A stretch of 11,315 nucleotides of DNA from Candidatus Woesearchaeota archaeon (GTDB lineage: Archaea; Nanobdellota; Nanobdellia; Woesearchaeales; CG1-02-33-12), in assembly GCA_017609385.1 (NCBI GenBank), contig JAFCEA010000013.1, forward strand, positions 1 through 11,315. Reading direction: 5' to 3'. Each line of letters opens with the position of its first letter. The first letter of the stretch is position 1. Of this stretch, positions 7,601 through 11,315 are shown in pieces. Both the position numbers and the translations under genes were made by a program. The notes under the pieces are model-generated. The model made no database searches. It had not been told where the DNA came from and saw nothing but the letters and a program-made list of their open reading frames with translations.

Positions 7601-7920
7601 TGCTGGTTTGTTAATGAAGAAATAAGAGCTTCTTCTTTTGTAAACCATCCATTGTTTGTAGGCAGATTATCACTTATATTCCAGATTTTCTTTATTTTCC
7701 GCATACCTTTACGGACAGCATCTTCACTCAAGCCAATTTCTTTTGCAATCATCTCAACAGAAGGAACTTCCTTTCCGTTCCTACCGGGGATATAGATAAA
7801 GCCTGTATCCCTTGGAGAAAGTTCCTCCATGGCTTTCAGGATCTTGCGGTGTTCATCATTAATAAGCAATCGTTGTCTTAGAATTTTAGGAATTTTACTA
7901 TCCAAAGTTTCTTTTTTCAT
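4690..7920 (-). CDS. Large HTH-coiled-coil protein with C-terminal calcineurin-like metallophosphoesterase domain
   Basis: This 1076-residue protein belongs to no named family that I recognise. Residues 52-80 (VPSVEMIAKEIGLSEDAVRK and after) look like a helix-turn-helix. Residues 140-440 are mainly helical with coiled-coil stretches at about 275-315 and 408-438. A beta-rich, unrecognised section spans about 490-680, and a basic coiled coil spans 685-735. The C-terminal part (about 741-1050) reads as a metallophosphoesterase: LLANDTHFG (Asp748, His750), GSGNHW (Asn894, His895), LVHKMWHGN (His954, His958) and VADRHHPG (His986, His987). Two motifs deviate: GTE (787-789) stands where 'GD' is usual, and DRHH replaces 'GHxH'. 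An insert rich in charged helices (about 800-880) separates motifs two and three. Relatives include Mre11/SbcD nucleases and phosphatases, so a nucleic-acid role is plausible with the HTH but unproven. It has its own promoter and a GGAGGGAT ribosome site. Confidence 0.8.
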   Translation of the reverse strand: MKKETLDSKIPKILRQRLLINDEHRKILKAMEELSPRDTGFIYIPGRNGKEVPSVEMIAKEIGLSEDAVRKGMRKIKKIWNISDNLPTNNGWFTKEEALISSLTNQHKLRWDSEINDYRVPRINMYSAELGTGTLYTRNKAFEGEKILRQAIGLDEMLNSYIIQGGIMPQIIALYGKLKAERASLIGLNKTGEETPESKVEQLKNYLELAQKNELSPKETLNLETFVINTLNSMPEAARSVSHELVPLLENIPKNVPIHFFWSYNDDFNMEEIGDILIARMRLIHKKAKQAEEKLPELKENLANYKSNIAQLYLNISVAEHIKDYFSEIDDIPSGKKLRTTIEEKLFHEENGNISPGLKKFKKRVMKGFTQHFGREGDFERVYSTAKQRFFYENAAITDIGVIESRRILDKEKKDKIEEKLSGKEDELAELEHFYEAFVSEESEGHSWFTKKIAINPTESKAHRMIKKQNYKKIWTDYLINPLKKMIGDKKIFLHTDREISIFIPDPSLIWNKNEYPSNKFYGTILTSIPRTNRQRSNEPLLNSLAELQKKHESAIASRLKSGKERPKIIEEFDKHDTSAFSDVQMTSWGAEGERVMPKIVVAPSRVKGDYRDAVETVYYFKSPSRHDTGILSELVKKGNRGTWEAKRIDKGGPTTGNTIHITHPDRSHEWIFIDDNFYEKVECLYSNRIKEVEDKIMKTKGKLTRARVYNSKKKWKKEIKNLDGQLKEVYSEIRDMSGLNNILLANDTHFGAYNEKGCPNNIDYVRASQLIALQSYGFDLIDVVTGTEFLHGIQAFGAHDSRLEGLLENPVESDFNTHLLERGLRERFLALGMNPLKAEQEVLRYLNEYKNEQMHSKSTFRPNDQLDMFKFVEQPVFDEVLANTIPIYVGSGNHWKNSVKDIDEARLIKDLFPLKYERKGLMNAIPADGQSYTIHPIRLPGMKGHKIDAMLVHKMWHGNTEISALSKQAQGHREDAQIYLVADRHHPGMVVEREKFFVLDTGKQTTIDYVSIIGKVSSTRGTMVVGYSPTKEQIFSTRFFLDDVVDKVIGWPEKAQMLRTCYDTLNQKLKTYDKV

Positions 7921-7929
7921 TATTAATCT

Positions 7930-7937
7930 ATCCCTCC
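7930..7937 (-). promoter_or_regulatory. Shine-Dalgarno site of the phosphoesterase gene
   Basis: The minus strand reads GGAGGGAT nine bases before the ATG at 7920. The first gene of most other transcripts here lacks such a site, so this one has a real 5' leader. It supports the chosen start. Confidence 0.65.
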
Positions 7938-7941
7938 ATAA

Positions 7942-7952
7942 AACTAACTTAA
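7942..7952 (-). repeat. 11-bp repeat TTAAGTTAGTT, copy at the predicted transcription start
   Basis: The minus strand reads TTAAGTTAGTT. The same 11 bases occur on the plus strand at 8066-8076, so the two are inverted. This copy coincides with the transcription start predicted from the TATA box at 7973-7980, a place where a bound protein would block initiation. Confidence 0.4.
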
Positions 7953-7972
7953 TAATTTTGCTAGTAAACTTA

Positions 7973-7980
7973 CATATAAA
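7973..7980 (-). promoter_or_regulatory. TATA box of the phosphoesterase gene
   Basis: The minus strand reads TTTATATG. A start of transcription about 26 bases further on (near 7950) would give a leader of about 30 bases that includes the GGAGGGAT site. Confidence 0.5.
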
Positions 7981-8010
7981 GATTATTATAATTTAATATA
8001 ACAATTAGTA

Positions 8011-8038
8011 AAGTTATAATTCATAAGTTATAATTTAT
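8011..8038 (+). repeat. 14-bp tandem duplication, two copies
   Basis: AAGTTATAATTCAT is followed directly by AAGTTATAATTTAT, 13 of 14 positions identical. It lies upstream of the phosphoesterase promoter and could be a paired binding site. Low-complexity AT sequence makes chance possible. Confidence 0.5.
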
Positions 8039-8065
8039 TTTTGTCATTATTATAGTACGGCAAGG

Positions 8066-8076
8066 TTAAGTTAGTT
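8066..8076 (+). repeat. 11-bp repeat TTAAGTTAGTT, distal copy
   Basis: This is the inverted partner of 7942-7952, 113 bp away across the tandem duplication. It overlaps a small hairpin with arms GTTAG and CTAAC around TTGTG (8070-8084). Confidence 0.4.
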
Positions 8077-8097
8077 GTGCTAACCTGTAAATAGCTC

Positions 8098-8107
8098 TTT
8101 CTAGAAA
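8098..8107. repeat. Palindrome TTTCTAGAAA, right copy
   Basis: Identical to the copy at 4651-4660 on the far side of the phosphoesterase gene. Surrounding bases do not extend the match. Confidence 0.4.
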
Positions 8108-8166
8108 AATTAATCGAATGAAAAATATATGCAAAAGATTTAAAATTAACTGGTTCTTGCAAACCC

Positions 8167-8361
8167 TTATATCTTTTGGGAGGGCATTATCGATTTCAAA
8201 GATGCAAGGAGCATTATTAAAAACACAATGCAGAATGCAACACCATAATCCAAAGGAATTTTACCTGAATATGTGTATATTGCCGTTATAACAAACCCAA
8301 ACATTCCTGTTAGCATAAAGGTTCCTGGCAATGGATCAACTTTTTTTGGAATTTTTTTCAT
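8167..8361 (-). CDS. Small two-helix membrane protein
   Basis: This 64-residue protein is of unrecognised family. It has a basic N-terminus (MKKIPKK), a first hydrophobic helix at about residues 13-31, a short loop (YSGKIPLDYG) and a second helix at about 40-57, then a short polar tail. The positive residues at the N-terminus suggest both ends face the cytoplasm. It lies 20 bp after trpS and has a strong AGAGGTGAT ribosome site, which makes a real, co-transcribed gene likely despite its size. Nothing in the sequence links it to tRNA charging. Confidence 0.75.
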   Translation of the reverse strand: MKKIPKKVDPLPGTFMLTGMFGFVITAIYTYSGKIPLDYGVAFCIVFLIMLLASLKSIMPSQKI

Positions 8362-8364
8362 ATT

Positions 8365-8373
8365 ATCACCTCT
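8365..8373 (-). promoter_or_regulatory. Shine-Dalgarno site of the small membrane protein gene
   Basis: The minus strand reads AGAGGTGATAATATG. This strong site lies in the 20-bp gap after the trpS stop codon and supports translation of the 64-residue gene from an operon transcript. Confidence 0.8.
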
Positions 8374-8381
8374 CTCTTTAA

Positions 8382-9506
8382 TTAGTCTTTTAGTATAAAT
8401 TTGTCTAATTGTTTTTTTGCTTTTTCCTTTTTTTCCCTATGTTTTTTTAGGAAATTGTTTAATTTATTAACTAAAATCTGCTTTAGCTCTCCTGAAAGAA
8501 GCTTTCCTGACTTATAGTCATCATAAATATTTTTTAATTTTTTGTCATCTTCTTCCAAAAACCTCAGCCATTGATATGAGCTATCAATATCAGGGTTCCC
8601 GCCATGTTTTCTATGTTCTGCTATTGTATCCTTTCCACCAGAGAATGCATATTTCATAATCTTGTTTTTTACTGTTTTCTCATCATCTGTTGTAAAGATA
8701 GTTGACTGTATTCCTTCTGAAGTTGACATCTTTCCTGATGGGCCTGTTAATGCAGGAAGGAATGAGCAGTGTATTGCAGCTGTTTTCGGATAACCTAGCT
8801 TTGGAGCCACGTCTCTTGCAATCCTCCAGTATGGATCTTGGTCAATTGCTGCTGGTATTAAGGTCCTAATTTTTTCTCCAGACAGAATTGAAGGCAAAAA
8901 GCATGGTGCTGCCTGCATAGCTGGCCAAAAATACATTCCAATATTTGTCTCATTTGTAAAGCCAAAAACAGATTTTGCATTAGAGGCTGTTACTTTCTTT
9001 GCAATCTGTATTGCAATATTATATAGTGTTTTTGAATAATCTGTATCAACAAAAATAAATGTTTTCTTTGGATCAAAACCAAGTGCAATCAGGTCAAGTG
9101 CATTCTCATAACCTAGTTCATTAGTCTCTTCCTTGCTTAGGTTGGGCTTGCATAAAAACTTCTCATCATCTGTTATCTGGAAATACAAGGGAGCATCAAA
9201 AACATCCTGAAGCCATTTTGTGAATATCCAGGGAATAAGATGGCCAATATGTGTATGGCCTGACGGGCCTCTTCCTGTGTATAAGGCAAATTTTTTGCCC
9301 TGTGCGTATTCCTTCAGCAATATATCAAGGTCACGGTGAGAGAAAAATATCTTTCTTCTCAGCATATAATGCAGTTTGCCAGAATACTTCTCCATCTTGT
9401 TAATCAAACTATCTGAAAGGGGCTTTGTGCCGAATTGCTTTATCAGCTTATCATAGTCTACTTCTCCCTTAACTTCCCATGGTGTTACAATAAAATCCTT
9501 GGCCAT
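8382..9506 (-). CDS. trpS: Tryptophanyl-tRNA synthetase, archaeal/eukaryotic type
   Basis: This 374-residue class I synthetase attaches tryptophan to tRNA(Trp) in the cytoplasm. The ATP-binding signatures are complete: HTHIGHLIP (84-92, the HIGH motif) and GKMSTSEG (258-265, the KMSKS motif). AIDQDPYWRIARD (220-232) and the N-terminal TPWEVKGEVDYDKLI are typical of archaeal and eukaryotic TrpRS rather than bacterial ones. Length fits archaeal TrpRS. The C-terminal tail (about 350-374) is lysine-rich. The start at 9506 has a TATA box about 29 bases upstream and no Shine-Dalgarno site. The small membrane protein gene follows in the same direction. Confidence 0.97.
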   Translation of the reverse strand: MAKDFIVTPWEVKGEVDYDKLIKQFGTKPLSDSLINKMEKYSGKLHYMLRRKIFFSHRDLDILLKEYAQGKKFALYTGRGPSGHTHIGHLIPWIFTKWLQDVFDAPLYFQITDDEKFLCKPNLSKEETNELGYENALDLIALGFDPKKTFIFVDTDYSKTLYNIAIQIAKKVTASNAKSVFGFTNETNIGMYFWPAMQAAPCFLPSILSGEKIRTLIPAAIDQDPYWRIARDVAPKLGYPKTAAIHCSFLPALTGPSGKMSTSEGIQSTIFTTDDEKTVKNKIMKYAFSGGKDTIAEHRKHGGNPDIDSSYQWLRFLEEDDKKLKNIYDDYKSGKLLSGELKQILVNKLNNFLKKHREKKEKAKKQLDKFILKD

Positions 9507-9531
9507 TTTAATAAATCAAGCTAGTATGATT

Positions 9532-9539
9532 ATTTAAAG
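9532..9539 (-). promoter_or_regulatory. TATA box of trpS
   Basis: The minus strand reads CTTTAAAT, centred about 29 bases before the trpS start at 9506. Together with the lack of a ribosome site this suggests a leaderless transcript. Confidence 0.6.
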
Positions 9540-9598
9540 GTTTTGTTTAACTCTTCCTAAGTCTAAATATACAATATTTTATCTTATAAAACATACTA

Positions 9599-9610
9599 AT
9601 ATTTAAATAT
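9599..9610 (+). promoter_or_regulatory. TATA box candidate for the small plus-strand gene pair
   Basis: ATATTTAAATAT lies about 47 bases before the ATG at 9652 and would give a leader of about 20 bases. A second candidate, AATTTATA at 9625-9632, would give a leaderless transcript. The sequence does not decide between them. Confidence 0.4.
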
Positions 9611-9651
9611 GATTGCTAATTTTTAATTTATAGTTAGCTAGGCAGATTAAA

Positions 9652-10002
9652 ATGAGTAAAAATGCTTCAAAATTAAGTGCAAATCAAATAAGGAAAATTC
9701 AAAAAGAGCTTCATAGCATAAGTATAGCTGAAGAATATACTGATTATCAGCTTAGTAATAAATATCTTGATTTATTTCTAAAAAAATATTCTGAGTTAGA
9801 TGGTAAGTATGGGTATATTCAAGGATCTATCCTTACTTCTTTATTTGAGTTCATAAGAAAAGCAGAGCCAAATATAAAAGAAAAAGAATTAATCACAAAA
9901 TCACAAAGATTGTATCCAATTATTAGGGTCATGTTGATTCAAGAAAAAGTATTTAAGCTGATTAAAGGCATAAAAAATGGTAAATTAAAAACAATTAAAT
10001 AA
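9652..10002 (+). CDS. Unrecognised small helical protein
   Basis: I do not recognise this 116-residue protein. It is predicted to be almost entirely alpha-helical, lysine-rich (pI clearly basic), without cysteine, signal peptide or membrane segment. Segments such as SANQIRKIQKELHSISIAEE and VMLIQEKVFKLIKGIKNG have amphipathic spacing. Codon choice is more extremely A/T-rich (AAA, ATA, TTA) than in trpS, which could mean relaxed selection or foreign origin. It has no convincing ribosome site, so the start at 9652 rests on reading-frame length and upstream TATA-like sequence. The zinc-cluster gene follows 28 bp later in the same direction, so they may be co-transcribed. Confidence 0.65.
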   Translation: MSKNASKLSANQIRKIQKELHSISIAEEYTDYQLSNKYLDLFLKKYSELDGKYGYIQGSILTSLFEFIRKAEPNIKEKELITKSQRLYPIIRVMLIQEKVFKLIKGIKNGKLKTIK

Positions 10003-10030
10003 GAAGAAAAATAATCAGGGGTCTAATAAA

Positions 10031-10426
10031 ATGGAAAACGAGCCTAAATTAGTAAAAGTAAACTGCAGTTTCTGCGGAAAAGAAATTGAATGTCCAGAAG
10101 ATATGCTTGAAAAGTCAGAAAAACATATGTGTTTTGAATGTTTCCAAAGTGTAAATAGAAATAAACTGCCAAGAGATTTATCAAAAGTGCATGTAGATAT
10201 TCCTATGGACAAGCTTAATGAAGTAATTCCTGAAGAAATGACAAATGCTGTGGTTAAAGAGGCATTTCCTGACGTATGGCAGGAAAGAAAAAAAGAGCTA
10301 AAAGAAATATCTAAAAAAGAAATAGCTAAAGAAATGTTTGGGGAAGGAGCATATATTGCTATTAAGAGTATGATGCAGGCACTTAAAGATGAAGCAGAAA
10401 AAGAAGATATGATAAATAAAAAATAA
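10031..10426 (+). CDS. Unrecognised small protein with N-terminal zinc-binding cysteine cluster
   Basis: This 131-residue protein starts with a probable zinc finger: CSFC (Cys12, Cys15) and CFEC (Cys34, Cys37), with an extra Cys21 between. The remainder is charged and helical, with a segment DIPMDKLNEVIPEEMTNAV (about 56-74) and a C-terminal helix rich in Lys and Glu. No membrane segment or signal is present. A zinc knuckle of this type often binds nucleic acid or protein, but no specific role can be assigned. AGGGGT about eight bases before the ATG is a modest ribosome site. It is 28 bp after the helical gene and ends only 10 bp from the convergent COG1325 gene. Confidence 0.75.
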   Translation: MENEPKLVKVNCSFCGKEIECPEDMLEKSEKHMCFECFQSVNRNKLPRDLSKVHVDIPMDKLNEVIPEEMTNAVVKEAFPDVWQERKKELKEISKKEIAKEMFGEGAYIAIKSMMQALKDEAEKEDMINKK

Positions 10427-10436
10427 GAAATCTTTC

Positions 10437-10883
10437 TCAACTGAATATTTTTTCTATTGTTTTTAATGCAACCTCTCTCTTGTGCGGAAAAGCAGCTATT
10501 TTTATCCTGATATGATAACAATCCCCTTTGTCAGTGAGCCAGAGCTTGTTTTCATTAATTAGTTTGCTTTTGTCGAGCCTTAAAAAGAAATTAAGCTCCT
10601 CATCAAGCCTTGATTCTGCCTGCTTGATTATTAATGATTTCTGCTCATCAGTCAGGTTATTTGCTAGATTATTTAGGAAAAGATTTGTGTGAGATTCTTT
10701 CTTAAGATAAACCACTAAAATAATTATTTTCTTTTCATTAAAGCCAATTGCTGTTCTTTTTTTTAATTCTATTTTTTCCTTTTTAAGGTTAAAGGGAACA
10801 AGAAACAAAAGCTTTTTTGTTATAATCTCAATATTCTCTTCTGGTTTGCAGAAAACACTTATGCATATGTTATGTGCCAACAT
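10437..10883 (-). CDS. Archaeal RNA-binding protein, COG1325/PF01877 family (predicted exosome-associated)
   Basis: This 148-residue protein matches the archaeal family annotated as RNA-binding or predicted exosome subunit. Recognisable parts are the start MLAHNICISVFCKPEE, the central ESRLDEELNFFLRLDKSKL (91-109) and the C-terminal LTDKGDCYHIRIKIAAFPHK (115-134). Length is normal for the family. A role in RNA processing or degradation is suggested by family literature and genomic linkage to exosome genes in other archaea; none is adjacent here. The start at 10883 lies about 26 bases from a TATA-like element and lacks a ribosome site, fitting a leaderless transcript. It is divergent from the presenilin-like gene. 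Confidence 0.85.
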   Translation of the reverse strand: MLAHNICISVFCKPEENIEIITKKLLFLVPFNLKKEKIELKKRTAIGFNEKKIIILVVYLKKESHTNLFLNNLANNLTDEQKSLIIKQAESRLDEELNFFLRLDKSKLINENKLWLTDKGDCYHIRIKIAAFPHKREVALKTIEKIFS

Positions 10884-10903
10884 ATGGCTTATTAAAATAA
10901 ATA

Positions 10904-10915
10904 GGTTTAAATAAG
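10904..10915. promoter_or_regulatory. Shared TATA element for two divergent leaderless genes
   Basis: GGTTTAAATAAG has the palindromic core TTTAAA centred near 10908. It is about 25 bases from the minus-strand ATG at 10883 and about 27 bases from the plus-strand ATG at 10936. Both distances match TATA-to-start spacing in archaea, and no better element stands at the right place for either gene. Confidence 0.5.
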
Positions 10916-10935
10916 TTTTCTTAATTTTAGTTTAT

Positions 10936-11315
10936 ATGAAGCACACACTAAAGATAACGATAATGCTTGTATTATTGTTTTTTTTATCGCAGGTTGTTGG
11001 CCTTGCAATAACAAACCAGTATATTGACCATGAGAAAACAGCAGAAACAGGGGTTACAACATGGGAAGAGCTGCCTTATGATTTTGAGAGGCCGCCTGTA
11101 GAGGAAAGCAGTTCTTTTGTATATATTTTAGTAGCAGTTCTTCTTGGAACAGGGCTTTTAATGTTATTAATAAAATTCAAGAAGGTTAACTTGTGGAAAT
11201 TCTGGTTTTTTATAAGTGTTGTAGTGTGCCTCACAATAGCACTAAAGCCATTTATGAGGCAGGAGATTGCATTAACAATAAGTTTTATTTTAGCTTTGTT
11301 CAAGGTTGTCAGGCC
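10936..11315 (+). CDS. Presenilin/signal-peptide-peptidase-like intramembrane protease, 3' part cut off
   Basis: The frame is open from ATG 10936 to the right edge (126 complete codons, no stop). The protein begins MKHTLKITIMLVLLFFLSQ, a first membrane helix (about 5-26), then a polar outer loop with NQYIDHEKTAETG and TTWEELPYDFERPPVEESSS. A second helix (about 60-80) follows, then a short basic loop (KFKKVNLWK), a third helix (about 88-103), and the start of a fourth. This pattern and the N-terminal wording match archaeal presenilin-type aspartyl proteases (PF06550-like), which cut membrane proteins within the bilayer. The catalytic YD, GxGD and PAL motifs lie beyond the window, so activity cannot be judged. 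The start is supported by the TATA element 27 bases upstream. Confidence 0.82.
   Translation, partial: MKHTLKITIMLVLLFFLSQVVGLAITNQYIDHEKTAETGVTTWEELPYDFERPPVEESSSFVYILVAVLLGTGLLMLLIKFKKVNLWKFWFFISVVVCLTIALKPFMRQEIALTISFILALFKVVR

Larger units (their letters stand above)
7921..8166. other. 246-bp non-coding control region upstream of the phosphoesterase gene
   Basis: No gene is visible. The stretch is very AT-rich and lies between two minus-strand genes. It contains the phosphoesterase promoter and ribosome site, an 11-bp inverted repeat pair (7942-7952 and 8066-8076), a 14-bp tandem duplication (8011-8038), a small hairpin (8070-8084) and the palindrome at 8098-8107. The right end also holds T5 tracts on the minus strand that could end the trpS transcript. 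Confidence 0.55.

Noticed and set aside
8011..8038. Start of a CRISPR array
   Set aside because: Only two adjacent 14-bp units without spacers.
8050..8110. Possible tRNA or small structured RNA around the GTTAG/CTAAC hairpin
   Set aside because: The hairpin has only 5-bp arms and there is no cloverleaf or T-loop signature.
10015..10521. Minus-strand open frame of 168 codons, rich in Ser and hydrophobic residues
   Set aside because: It is antisense to the cysteine-cluster gene and overlaps the COG1325 gene in another frame; its composition is that of a reverse-strand shadow.
11076..11303. Minus-strand open frame of 75 codons at the right end
   Set aside because: It lies antisense to the presenilin-like gene, which has a convincing membrane pattern and promoter.

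Overview
The window looks like a chromosomal segment of a low-GC archaeon, most likely a DPANN-type lineage (Woesearchaeota/Pacearchaeota-like). The archaeal assignment rests on several genes: an archaeal/eukaryotic-type tryptophanyl-tRNA synthetase, a translin-family nuclease, a HerA-type ATPase, an archaeal RNA-binding protein of the COG1325 family, and the start of an archaeal presenilin-like intramembrane protease. AT-rich TATA boxes sit about 25-30 bases before many start codons, which fits leaderless archaeal transcripts. Genus-level placement is inference.

Left part (1-3185, all minus strand). A translin-gatC-gatA operon reads leftward with tight or overlapping junctions. It combines a predicted RNA nuclease with two subunits of the tRNA-dependent amidotransferase. 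A second promoter, whose TATA box overlaps the gatA stop codon, appears to drive a DJ-1/PfpI-family lipoprotein followed by a metallo-beta-lactamase-fold hydrolase that runs off the left edge.

Centre (3186-8166). A divergent promoter region separates the translin operon from a plus-strand HerA/DUF87 ATPase. Converging on this ATPase from the other strand is the most unusual gene of the window: a 1076-residue protein with an N-terminal helix-turn-helix, long helical and coiled-coil regions, an unrecognised beta-rich middle and a C-terminal calcineurin-like metallophosphoesterase domain with altered motifs. Its upstream region (about 246 bp, no gene) carries a TATA box, a Shine-Dalgarno site, an 11-bp inverted repeat pair, a 14-bp tandem duplication and a small hairpin. 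A 10-bp palindrome, TTTCTAGAAA, occurs on both sides of the gene.

Right part (8167-11315). trpS and a small two-helix membrane protein form a minus-strand pair. Divergent from them are two small plus-strand genes of unknown function, one all-helical and one with a zinc-binding cysteine cluster. They converge on a minus-strand COG1325 RNA-binding protein gene. That gene is divergent from a presenilin-like protease truncated by the right edge, and the two appear to share one TATA element.

Most of the window is housekeeping RNA/translation biology: tRNA charging, amidation and RNA processing. The candidate undescribed element is the large HTH-phosphoesterase gene with its repeat-rich control region. 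No rRNA, tRNA, CRISPR array or recognisable transposase was seen.
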